Of a stretch of DNA of 64,000 bases, positions 56,381-64,000 are shown piece after piece; within the stretch, counting starts at the first letter, position 1; every line of letters starts with the position of its first letter. The notes under the pieces were generated by a model. That model was given only the letters and a program-made list of their open reading frames with translations. It ran no database searches and was not told where the DNA came from. The stretch lies in assembly GCF_030815095.1 (NCBI RefSeq), contig NZ_JAUSWF010000001.1, positions 62,001 to 126,000 of the forward strand. The letters run 5' to 3'. The position numbers were made by a program, and so were the translations under genes. The DNA is from Aedoeadaptatus ivorii (GTDB taxonomy: Bacteria; Bacillota; Clostridia; Tissierellales; Peptoniphilaceae).

Positions 56381-58243
56381 ATGAGCGAAGAGAGTATACG
56401 AGAAAAACTCGCCAAATTGCCCGACGATCCCGGCGTGTATCTGATGAAAAACAAGCTGGATCAAATCATCTATGTTGGCAAGGCAAAGAATTTAAAAAAT
56501 AGAGTTCGACAATACTTTGGCTCCTACGGCAAGGGCGATACAAAGGTGCGGAGTATGGTGAGCCATATTGCGGATTTCGAGTATATAATCGTAGAAAACG
56601 AATTGGAATCCTTAATTCTCGAGTCGAATCTGATCAAAGAGTATCTGCCCAAGTACAATATCTTGCTCAGAGACGACAAACAGTACCCCTATATTAAGAT
56701 CACCAACGAGCCCTTTCCGCGGGTGTTAAAGACGCGGCGGATTCTCAAGGACAAGGCAAAGTATTACGGCCCGTTTCCCGATGTGCTCGCGGTCAATCAG
56801 TCCATCGAATACCTCCACCGAATTTTTCCTCTCAGGAACTGCAAATTGGATCTTTCCAAGCCGAATCCCGTGGTGCGTCCCTGCCTCAACTACCATATAG
56901 AGCGCTGTGCCAGTCCCTGCATCGGGGCGGCCACCGAAGAAAAGTACGACGGCTATATTCGCGCCATTACCGATTTTCTCGACGGCAAGCCCGCGCCCTT
57001 TGTCGCCGATCTGGAGGAGAAGATGCAAACAGCTGCCCGCGAGATGGAATACGAAAAGGCAGCGGCATATCGGGACCAATTGCGGGCATTTCGGACGCTC
57101 ATGGAAAAGCAGCGGATTACCGACGCCGGCAGTTCCGAAGAATTTGACGTCATCGGCATCGCCACCGACGACCGCGACGTCTGCATTCAGATCTTTTTCT
57201 TTCGCGACGGGAAAAACATGGGCAGGGAGCACTTCTTTATGGAAAATCGCTACGGCGACAGTTCCGCGCATCTGCTCCACGCCTTTATCACCCAGTTCTA
57301 TCACGGCACGGCCTATATACCGGCCAAACTCTACATTCAAGAAGTTCTGCCGGATGGCGCATTGGTAGAGGAGATGTTGAGTATAAAGCGGGGCCAGGCG
57401 GTGCATATTCACGTACCCAAGATCGGCGAGAAGAAGAAGATTCTTTCCATGGTGCAAAAAAATGCGGTCGATATGCTCGACAAACACGGCGAACAGCTGC
57501 GCACCAAACAAAAAAAATCCGTCGACGCCTTGGCGGATCTCGCGACCAGACTTCATCTAGACCATATGCCCGAGCGGATCGAAGCCTACGATATTTCGAA
57601 TATCTCCGGCGCCGAAAGCGTCGGTTCTATGGTGGTCTTCGAAAACGGCGAGGCGAAGAAAACCGATTATCGGCGGTTTCGCATCAAGGAAGTACAGGGC
57701 CCCGATGACTACGCGTCCCTGAGGGAAGTCCTATACCGCAGATTCCGCCGGGGCCTTCGGGAGCGCGCCGGGGAAGGGGAGGCGCGGGGGTTTTCCACCT
57801 TTCCCGATTTGATTTTGATGGACGGGGGAAAGGGCCAGGCAAGACAAGCGGAGATCGTCCTCGAAGACTTGGGGCTCGACATTCCGGTAGCGGGTCTCGT
57901 AAAAGACGACTTTCACAAGACCCGTGGCATCTATCTCAACAAACAGGAAATCCCCTTGCCGCAAAACGCACCCGTCTATCGCCTCGTCTACGGGATTCAG
58001 GAAGAGGCACACCGCTTTGCGATCACCTATCACAGAAGCCTGCGCTCTAAGGCGGGCTTTAAATCTGAACTCGACGACATCCCCGGAATCGGCCCCAAGC
58101 GCAAGGAGGCGTTGATGCGGTATTTTCGCTCTATTGAAAAGATCAAGCACGCCGACATCGAAACCCTTTCGGGCGTACAGGGCATGACGAAGCGGGCGGC
58201 CACATCCCTTTACGAGCACTTTCACGGAGGAAAAGATGACTGA
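56381..58243 (+). CDS. uvrC: Excinuclease ABC subunit C
   Basis: The dual-incision nuclease of nucleotide excision repair, 620 residues. GIY-YIG nuclease domain near residues 12-95 (PGVYLMKNKLDQIIYVGKAKN), UvrB-interacting UVR motif (MQTAAREMEYEKAAAYRDQL, about 210-230). RNase H-like 5' incision domain from about 400 (AYDISNISGAESVGSMVVF, MDGGKGQARQAEIV) and a C-terminal helix-hairpin-helix pair (IPGIGPKRKEALMRYF). ATG 56381 has AAGGAG 11 bp upstream; TTG 56372 is too close to it. It overlaps hprK by 8 bp. Confidence 0.96.
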   Translation: MSEESIREKLAKLPDDPGVYLMKNKLDQIIYVGKAKNLKNRVRQYFGSYGKGDTKVRSMVSHIADFEYIIVENELESLILESNLIKEYLPKYNILLRDDKQYPYIKITNEPFPRVLKTRRILKDKAKYYGPFPDVLAVNQSIEYLHRIFPLRNCKLDLSKPNPVVRPCLNYHIERCASPCIGAATEEKYDGYIRAITDFLDGKPAPFVADLEEKMQTAAREMEYEKAAAYRDQLRAFRTLMEKQRITDAGSSEEFDVIGIATDDRDVCIQIFFFRDGKNMGREHFFMENRYGDSSAHLLHAFITQFYHGTAYIPAKLYIQEVLPDGALVEEMLSIKRGQAVHIHVPKIGEKKKILSMVQKNAVDMLDKHGEQLRTKQKKSVDALADLATRLHLDHMPERIEAYDISNISGAESVGSMVVFENGEAKKTDYRRFRIKEVQGPDDYASLREVLYRRFRRGLRERAGEGEARGFSTFPDLILMDGGKGQARQAEIVLEDLGLDIPVAGLVKDDFHKTRGIYLNKQEIPLPQNAPVYRLVYGIQEEAHRFAITYHRSLRSKAGFKSELDDIPGIGPKRKEALMRYFRSIEKIKHADIETLSGVQGMTKRAATSLYEHFHGGKDD

Positions 58244-59183
58244 AGAATATAGAACGAGTTTTACCGTCGAACAATTGATTCAATCCAACGACTTTGAAGT
58301 GGTGCATAAGGCGGTCAATGTCGATCGCGTGCGCTTATATACCCCCGAGTTCAATCGGCCGGGGTTGCAACTCTGCGGTTTTTACACGAAATTCGTCTCC
58401 GACCGCATTCAGATTATCGGCGGGGCGGAGTGGCACTACCTAAAGGCATTGGACCCGGAAGTGCGGCGGTCCCGTCTCAAAACCCTATTCGAGCATGAGA
58501 TACCGGTCTTGATCGTCACCCGCGGCCAGGAAATCTTCCCCGAGATGCTGCAATTCGCCGGCGAACACGACTGCACGATCCTGCGAACCGTAGACCCAAC
58601 CTCCCGGGCGGTCAACAATCTAATCAACTTTATGGACGCCGCCTTGGCGCCGACCATCCGCAAACACGGCATACTGCTCGATATATACGGCGTGGGCGTG
58701 TTGATCGTCGGCGACAGCGGCATCGGAAAATCGGAGACGGCGCTTGATTTGATCGTAAACGGACACAAACTAATCGCCGACGATTCGGTGCGCATTCGCA
58801 AATTGGAAAACCGCCTGATCGGCACCTCGCCCAAAGTCACGCGCCACTTTATGGAGATCCGGGGCATCGGCATTATCGACGTGGAACGGCTCTTCGGGAT
58901 CGGCTGTATTATGGAAGAAAAGGAAATCGAGCTGGTGATCCACCTCACCCAATGGGACGATTTTGCCGATTACAATCGGTTGGGGATAGAGGATGAAAGG
59001 GTTTCTATACTCGACATTTCTTTGCCCAAAGTGGAGATTCCCATGCGCACGGGAAGAAACACCGCGGTCATAATAGAGATCGCGACGCGAAACTTCAAAC
59101 AGAAAGAAATGGGATATAACGCCGCATTGGCTTTAAATCAACGTGTTTTGGAGTCGATCGAAGAAAATAAGCGCAACCGATAA
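58236..59183 (+). CDS. hprK: HPr kinase/phosphorylase
   Basis: Phosphorylates Ser46 of HPr and reverses it with phosphate, the switch for carbon catabolite control in Firmicutes. The 315-residue protein has an N-terminal regulatory domain, Walker A GDSGIGKSETA (about residues 159-169), the DDSVRI segment and the signature EIRGIGIIDVERLFG (about 208-222). It overlaps uvrC, the common uvrC-hprK pair. With the glycogen operon in the same window it suggests regulated sugar use. Confidence 0.95.
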   Translation: MTEEYRTSFTVEQLIQSNDFEVVHKAVNVDRVRLYTPEFNRPGLQLCGFYTKFVSDRIQIIGGAEWHYLKALDPEVRRSRLKTLFEHEIPVLIVTRGQEIFPEMLQFAGEHDCTILRTVDPTSRAVNNLINFMDAALAPTIRKHGILLDIYGVGVLIVGDSGIGKSETALDLIVNGHKLIADDSVRIRKLENRLIGTSPKVTRHFMEIRGIGIIDVERLFGIGCIMEEKEIELVIHLTQWDDFADYNRLGIEDERVSILDISLPKVEIPMRTGRNTAVIIEIATRNFKQKEMGYNAALALNQRVLESIEENKRNR

Positions 59184-59229
59184 GACGGTTATTATCATTT
59201 TTGTAATATTGCATACTTCTTGCGTCTAC

Positions 59230-59257
59230 TTGAATATTCATCGATGACTGATATAAT
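59230..59257 (+). promoter_or_regulatory. Promoter of the pyruvate:ferredoxin oxidoreductase gene
   Basis: -35 TTGAAT, 16-bp spacer, -10 TATAAT, 40 bp upstream of the start codon. Confidence 0.7.
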
Positions 59258-59296
59258 TAAGCATATAGGAAAATGTTGTTTATTTAGGAGGTTAAA

Positions 59297-62200
59297 ATGG
59301 CAAAAATGATGAAAACTATGGACGGGAACACGGCGGCGGCACACGTCTCTTACGCGTTCTCCGATTTGGCGTGTATCTTCCCGATCACCCCGTCCTCTCC
59401 CATGGCCGAACATATCGACGCATGGGCAAGCAACCACAGAAAGAATATTTTCGGTCAAGAAGTCAGTGTTAAAGAAATGCAATCCGAAGCCGGCGCAGCA
59501 GGTGCCGTTCACGGTGCATTACAAGCAGGCGCTTTAACTTCCACCTATACCGCATCGCAAGGTCTCCTCTTGATGCTCCCCAACATGTATAAGATCGCCG
59601 GTGAACTGCTTCCCGGTGTTTTCCACGTTGCGGCTCGCGCATTGGCAAGCCACGCGCTGAGCATCTTCGGCGACCATCAAGACGTTATGGCGGTACGCGC
59701 TTCCGGATTCGCCCTTCTCGGTTCCGGTTCCGTACAAGAAGCAATGGACCTCGCAGGCGTTGCCCATTTGGCAGCCATCAAAGGCCGCGTACCCTTCGTA
59801 CACTTCTTTGACGGATTCCGTACTTCCCACGAAATTCAAAAGATCGAAGTTCTCGACTACGACGATCTCGGAAAATTGGTGGATATGGATGCCGTCAACG
59901 AATTCCGCGCACGCGCTTTGGCACCCCAAGACCCCGAAGTTCGCGGTACCGCACAAAACCCCGATATCTACTTCCAAGAAGTGGAAAGTGCCAACCCCTA
60001 CTACAACAATATCGTTGGCATCGTAGAAGAGTATATGGGCAAAATCTCCGAACTCACCGGAAGAGAATACGGCCTGTTTAACTACTACGGCGATGAAAAC
60101 GCAGAAGATGTTATCGTAGCTATGGGTTCGGTCACCGAAACCCTGGAAGAAGTGGTAGACTACTTAGCTGATAAGGGCGAAAAAGTCGGTGTACTCAAGG
60201 TTCACCTCTATCGTCCCTTCTCCAAAAAGCACTTCTTGGACGCTATGCCCAAGAGCGTAAAACGCATTGCCGTTCTTGACCGCACCAAGGAAAAGGGCGC
60301 AAACGCAGAACCCCTTCTCCTCGACGTCAAGGACATCTACTACAACGAAGAAAATCGTCCCATGATTATCGGCGGACGCTACGGTCTGGGCAGCAAGGAC
60401 ACCACGCCTTCTCAAATGCTCGCCGTATTCAAGAACTTAAGAGCCGATGAACCCAAGGAAGGCTTCACCGTAGGTATCGTCGACGACGTAACCAACCTCT
60501 CCTTGGACATCGACGAATTTATCGAAACCGAACCCGAAGGAACCATCGGATGTAAATTCTGGGGCTTCGGATCCGACGGTACCGTAGGCGCAAACAAGAG
60601 TGCCATCAAGATCATCGGCGATGGCACCGATATGTATGCACAAGGTTACTTCGACTACGACTCCAAGAAGTCCGGCGGGGTTACCATGTCCCACTTGCGC
60701 TTCGGCGATAAGAGAATCACCTCGACCTATCTTCTGACGGCAGCCAACTTCATCTCCTGCTCCAAGCAATCCTATGTTCACCAATACGACTTGCTTCGCG
60801 GCATCAAAAAGGGCGGTACCTTCCTCTTGAACACCACCTGGGATGAAAAGGAATTGGAAGAAAATCTTCCCGCAAGCCTGAAGAAATTCATCGCAGAAAA
60901 CGAAGTCGAATTCTACACCATTAACGCGACCAAGATCGCAGGCGAAGTCGGACTCGGCGGACGCACCAACATGGTTATGCAAGCGGCATTCTTTAAGCTC
61001 GCAGAAGTTCTGCCCCTCGAAACCGCAATCGAAAAGCTGAAAGAAAGCATCGTTTCCGATTACGGCCACAAGGGCGACGAAATCGTCAACATGAACTTTG
61101 CCGCCGTCGACCGCGGTATGGACGCCACCAAGAAGATCGAAGTTCCCGCTGAATGGGCAAACCTCAGCGAAACCGAATCCTACGAAATCGAAGGCGCACC
61201 CGAATTCATCAACAAGATTCTCGTGCCCATCAACCGCCAAGAAGGGAACGACCTTCCCGTCAGCACCTTTGTCGGCATGGAAGACGGCACCTTTATGTCC
61301 GGTACCAGCCGTTACGAAAAACGCGGTATCGCCGTAAACGTACCCCAATGGCAAATCGAAAACTGTATCCAATGTAACCAATGCTCCTTCGTTTGCCCCC
61401 ACGCCGTCGTTCGTCCCTTCTTGCTAGACGAAGAAGAAGCGGCTAAAAAGCCCGAAACCTTCGAAACCAAGGAAGCAAAGGGCAAGGGATTGGATGGTTA
61501 TGAATATCGCATTCAAATCTCTCCCCTCGACTGTACCGGTTGTGGAAACTGTGCACAAGTTTGCCCCGCAAAGGAAAAGGCACTCGTCATGGTTCCCTTC
61601 GAAGAAGAATTCGAAGTACAATCCAAAAACTGGGAGTTCGCTTCTAAGGAAATCAAGTCCAAACAAGACGAAATTCCTGCTGACAGCGTAAAGAACTCGC
61701 AATTCCACATGCCGCACCTCGAATTCTCCGGTGCCTGTGCAGGTTGTGGTGAAACCCCCTATATCAAACTGGTAACCCAACTCTTCGGCGACCACATGAT
61801 GATTGCCAACGCAACGGGATGTACCTCCATCTGGGGCGGCTCCACTCCCTCCATGCCTTACTGCACCAACGATATGAACCAAGGTCCCTCCTGGGCAAAC
61901 TCCTTGTTCGAAGACAATGCGGAATACGGCTACGGCATGAAGATCGCTGTCGATCAACAACGCGACACGATCCGCGCAAATATGGAAGCATTCAAGGAAC
62001 TCGGTGCCGACGAAGAAATCGCAAAGGCATTCGACAAATGGCTTGAAAACTACAACGACTACAAAGCCACCAAGACCGCAACGGCAGAAATTCTTCCCTT
62101 GCTCGACAAGAAGACCGGAAATGAAGAAGCGGACAAATTGCTCGCCAACATCAGCAGCATGAAACGCCTCCTTATCAAACCTTCCCAATGGATCTTCGGC

Positions 62201-62839
62201 GGTGACGGATGGGCATACGACATCGGTTACGGCGGATTGGACCACGTTTTGGCCAGCGGCGAAAACCTCAACATCCTCGTCGTCGACACCGAAGTATACT
62301 CCAACACCGGCGGTCAATCCTCCAAGGCTACCCCGACGGGTGCGGTTGCGAAATTTGCCTCCAACGGTAAAGAAGTTCGCAAGAAGGACCTCGGTCTCAT
62401 GATGACCAGCTACGGCTACGTATATGTCGCACAAATCGCCATCGGCGCCGACAAGAACCAAGCCCTCAAGGCCATCAAGGAAGCCGAAGCCTATGACGGA
62501 CCCTCTTTGATCATCTGCTACGCTCCCTGTATCAACCACGGCATTCGCCAAGGTATGGGCGTATCCATCGCAGAAGAAAAGAAAGCCGTCGAAACCGGTT
62601 ACTGGCACCTCTACAGATTCAATCCCGAGCTCACCGCAGAAGGAAAGAATCCGTTCTCCTTGGACTCCAAGAAACCGACCAAACCCTACAGAGAATTCCT
62701 CGAAGGCGAAGTTCGCTACACCTCCCTGCAAAAGCTCTTCCCCGAACGTGCGGAAGCGCTGTATGAAGCAGCAGAGCAAAATGCGAAAGAACGTTACGAA
62801 AGTTACGAACGCCTCCACAACATGGAAGCGGGAGAATAA
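59297..62839 (+). CDS. nifJ: Pyruvate:ferredoxin (flavodoxin) oxidoreductase
   Basis: Oxidises pyruvate with CoA to acetyl-CoA and CO2 while reducing ferredoxin; feeds the Rnf complex. The 1180-residue single chain has the fused domains in order: pyruvate-binding domain I (DGNTAAAHVSYAFSDLACIFPITPSSPMAE), domain II and the gamma domain. Next is a two-cluster ferredoxin domain (CIQCNQCSFVCP at about 690, CTGCGNCAQVCP at about 745). The TPP domain has CAGCGETPY (about 815) and GGDGWAYDIGYGG (about 968). TAGGAGGTTAAA precedes the ATG. Its codon choice (AAC, GAA, CGC, strong bias) suggests high expression. Confidence 0.97.
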   Translation: MAKMMKTMDGNTAAAHVSYAFSDLACIFPITPSSPMAEHIDAWASNHRKNIFGQEVSVKEMQSEAGAAGAVHGALQAGALTSTYTASQGLLLMLPNMYKIAGELLPGVFHVAARALASHALSIFGDHQDVMAVRASGFALLGSGSVQEAMDLAGVAHLAAIKGRVPFVHFFDGFRTSHEIQKIEVLDYDDLGKLVDMDAVNEFRARALAPQDPEVRGTAQNPDIYFQEVESANPYYNNIVGIVEEYMGKISELTGREYGLFNYYGDENAEDVIVAMGSVTETLEEVVDYLADKGEKVGVLKVHLYRPFSKKHFLDAMPKSVKRIAVLDRTKEKGANAEPLLLDVKDIYYNEENRPMIIGGRYGLGSKDTTPSQMLAVFKNLRADEPKEGFTVGIVDDVTNLSLDIDEFIETEPEGTIGCKFWGFGSDGTVGANKSAIKIIGDGTDMYAQGYFDYDSKKSGGVTMSHLRFGDKRITSTYLLTAANFISCSKQSYVHQYDLLRGIKKGGTFLLNTTWDEKELEENLPASLKKFIAENEVEFYTINATKIAGEVGLGGRTNMVMQAAFFKLAEVLPLETAIEKLKESIVSDYGHKGDEIVNMNFAAVDRGMDATKKIEVPAEWANLSETESYEIEGAPEFINKILVPINRQEGNDLPVSTFVGMEDGTFMSGTSRYEKRGIAVNVPQWQIENCIQCNQCSFVCPHAVVRPFLLDEEEAAKKPETFETKEAKGKGLDGYEYRIQISPLDCTGCGNCAQVCPAKEKALVMVPFEEEFEVQSKNWEFASKEIKSKQDEIPADSVKNSQFHMPHLEFSGACAGCGETPYIKLVTQLFGDHMMIANATGCTSIWGGSTPSMPYCTNDMNQGPSWANSLFEDNAEYGYGMKIAVDQQRDTIRANMEAFKELGADEEIAKAFDKWLENYNDYKATKTATAEILPLLDKKTGNEEADKLLANISSMKRLLIKPSQWIFGGDGWAYDIGYGGLDHVLASGENLNILVVDTEVYSNTGGQSSKATPTGAVAKFASNGKEVRKKDLGLMMTSYGYVYVAQIAIGADKNQALKAIKEAEAYDGPSLIICYAPCINHGIRQGMGVSIAEEKKAVETGYWHLYRFNPELTAEGKNPFSLDSKKPTKPYREFLEGEVRYTSLQKLFPERAEALYEAAEQNAKERYESYERLHNMEAGE

Positions 62840-62851
62840 GTCTCTGAACGA

Positions 62852-62886
62852 TAAAAAAGTACCGAGCCATGGCTCGGTACTTTTTT
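62852..62886 (+). terminator. Terminator after nifJ
   Basis: AAAGTACCGAGCC and GGCTCGGTACTTT form a perfect long stem, followed by T residues. Confidence 0.92.
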
Positions 62887-62965
62887 TGTGTCTATGAAAA
62901 AGATTTCATTTTCAAATTGAGAATTGGGGAAAAATAGCGTATACTAGCCATTAAGGGGGGATAAA

Positions 62966-63424
62966 ATGGACTTGTATTCGATTTCCGTAAAGGACATTTA
63001 CGGACAGGAACAGACATTGGAAAAATATCGGGGTATGGTGATCTTGATCGTCAATACCGCGGGGGAATGCGGCTGTACGCATCAATACGAAGGACTCCAA
63101 CGACTGTATGAGCGCTATCACGAGGACGGATTTGTCGTACTCGGCTTTCCCTGTAACCAGTTCGGGGGACAGGAGCCGGGGGACGAGGAGGAGATCCTGA
63201 ACTTTGTGCAGACGGCCTATGGCGTCTTTTTTCCCATGTTTTCAAAAGTCGACGTGATCGGAGAACACGCCCATCCGCTGTTTCGCCATCTGACTGAAGG
63301 GGACGAGGCGATCCATTGGAACTTTGAGAAGTTTCTGATCGACCGCGACGGGAATCTGCAAAGTCGTTTCCCCGCCGATATGGAACCGAGGGACCTTGTC
63401 GACGATATCGACGAATTGATTTAA
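62966..63424 (+). CDS. Glutathione peroxidase family protein (Cys type)
   Basis: A 152-residue thiol peroxidase of the GPx family. The peroxidatic region is VNTAGECGCTHQYEGLQRL, where Cys replaces the selenocysteine of animal enzymes. It differs from the common ASxCGxT by a Gly-Glu pair and an extra Cys. The second conserved block is VLGFPCNQFGGQEPG (Gln and a candidate resolving Cys) and the third WNFEKFLIDRDG (Trp and Asn). Bacterial members usually use thioredoxin. It stands alone between nifJ and a PstS-like gene and would help an anaerobe cope with peroxide. Confidence 0.9.
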   Translation: MDLYSISVKDIYGQEQTLEKYRGMVILIVNTAGECGCTHQYEGLQRLYERYHEDGFVVLGFPCNQFGGQEPGDEEEILNFVQTAYGVFFPMFSKVDVIGEHAHPLFRHLTEGDEAIHWNFEKFLIDRDGNLQSRFPADMEPRDLVDDIDELI

Positions 63425-63457
63425 TTATCACCAAACAATCACATTCCGACTCGATGA

Positions 63458-63474
63458 TTTACATTGAATTTACA
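63458..63474 (+). promoter_or_regulatory. Candidate PhoP box (TTTACA repeats 11 bp apart)
   Basis: Two TTTACA hexamers start exactly 11 bp apart, with ACATAC in a similar phase after them, about 75 bp upstream of a PstS-like gene. PhoP in Firmicutes binds TTAACA-like hexamers at 11-bp spacing. A TAGAAT -10-like box lies near 63506. This suggests control by phosphate, though it rests on a short AT-rich pattern. Confidence 0.4.
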
Positions 63475-63549
63475 ATACGGACATACGAGTTTAATTGGTC
63501 TCGGATAGAATATCATCAGTGTGAAGAACTATGAATTAGGAGGATGAAG

Positions 63550-64000
63550 ATGATCAATTTGAAAAACATTAAGTTGGCAGTAGGGGTATCCACCCTCGCT
63601 CTGACCCTTGTAGCTTGCGGTGGCGGACAAAACACAGCAGGCGGCAACGAAGGCGCCAATGCACCGACGAACAACACCCAACAAACCGAACAAACCCAAG
63701 AAAACAACGCGGCAACCACCGAAGAAGGCGAAAAGACCGCCGATGCCGGTGACCTCGAAAAATTGGGTCAAATCGCAGTTATCACCCGTGAAGAAGGTTC
63801 CGGTACCCGCGGCGCGTTTACCGAAATCGTAGGCCTTTTGGAAAAGAACGGCGACGAAGAAGTCGACAACACCACCCAAGGTGCCGCCGTACAAAACTCC
63901 ACCAATGGCGTTATGACCACCGTTGCCGGTAACCAATCTGCAATCGGATACATCTCCTTGGGTTCCTTGAACGACACCGTAAAGGCCCTCAAGGTAGAAG
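63550..64000 (+). CDS. Phosphate ABC transporter substrate-binding lipoprotein, PstS-like (partial)
   Basis: The gene runs off the right edge after about 150 codons. ATG 63550 has TAGGAGG at 63536-63542 with good spacing; ATG 63544 is too close. The product has a signal peptide and lipobox LVAC (about residues 16-19). A low-complexity Asn/Gln/Thr/Glu linker follows to about residue 60. A PstS-type ligand domain follows: ITREEGSGTRGAF is the typical phosphate-contact loop, with NGVMTTVAGNQSAIGYISLG after it. The rest of a pst operon would be expected beyond the window. Confidence 0.85.
   Translation, partial: MINLKNIKLAVGVSTLALTLVACGGGQNTAGGNEGANAPTNNTQQTEQTQENNAATTEEGEKTADAGDLEKLGQIAVITREEGSGTRGAFTEIVGLLEKNGDEEVDNTTQGAAVQNSTNGVMTTVAGNQSAIGYISLGSLNDTVKALKVE

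Noticed and set aside
60437..62818. Long minus-strand frames of 321 and 464 residues
   Set aside because: Antisense to nifJ; they are Gly/Phe/Val-rich shadows caused by its strongly biased codons.

Overview
The window is a 64 kb piece of a bacterial chromosome. It most likely comes from an anaerobic, fermentative Bacillota (Firmicutes) of the Clostridia/Tissierellia kind, and a Peptoniphilaceae-like organism would fit. The reasons are strong GGAGG ribosome sites, sigma-A type promoters, pyruvate:ferredoxin oxidoreductase, a complete Rnf complex, glycogen phosphorylase, HPr kinase, the Prp/L27 pair and many short rho-independent terminators. The host DNA looks moderately GC-rich, roughly half G+C by eye. 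The family is an inference; no 16S gene is present.

Layout. 1-1296: a thiamine-precursor uptake operon on the minus strand under a TPP riboswitch. 1293-4836: aspartokinase, a zinc-ribbon membrane protein and an Ala-rich lipoprotein, all minus. 5008-7530: dnaX-ybaB-recR. 7584-8625: a GerMN lipoprotein and the ftsH upstream region. 8626-14742: ftsH, then a malQ-glgP-XRE operon. 14928-18498: tRNA-Lys, an OatA-like acyltransferase, an M18 aminopeptidase and tRNA-Leu(CAA). About 18540-24130: a decayed prophage beside tRNA-Leu, AT-rich in places. It holds a broken integrase, a frameshifted late regulator, a HigB/HigA(ImmA-IrrE) module, a portal fragment, a MuF head protein fused to an ADP-ribosyltransferase, a structured RNA resembling HEARO/omega RNA, and a scaffold stub. 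A RelBE-type pair follows. 24743-30679: a DUF898-like protein, polA-coaE-oppA-like, and two tandem tRNA-Leu genes. 30826-33607: a secreted stalk-repeat protein and a two-gene biotin-dependent carboxyltransferase. 33891-41199: rnfCDGEAB, NusG-II, Gx transporter, maf, radC. 41205-46410: mreCD, a very large PBP2 and a MinD-like protein. 46477-59183: radical SAM pair, RNase G, L21-Prp-L27, obg, yhbY, nadD, yqeK, LCP, rsfS, ridA, comEA, uvrC, hprK. 59297-64000: pyruvate:ferredoxin oxidoreductase, glutathione peroxidase and the start of a PstS-like protein.

How it works together. Pyruvate oxidation yields reduced ferredoxin. Rnf can use ferredoxin to reduce NAD+ while pumping Na+ or H+. The biotin-dependent carboxyltransferase upstream of rnf may feed the same energy economy. 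Glycogen breakdown (MalQ, GlgP) supplies sugar phosphates, with HprK as a carbon-status sensor. The second half is the conserved Firmicute block for cell shape, ribosome assembly and DNA repair.

The items most worth a second look are the orphan HEARO-like RNA, the MuF-ADP-ribosyltransferase fusion with a small overlapping partner gene, the HigBA module with a protease-like antitoxin, the MinD-like protein without its Walker lysine, an RNase G that lacks the zinc-link, and the structured leader of the rnf operon.
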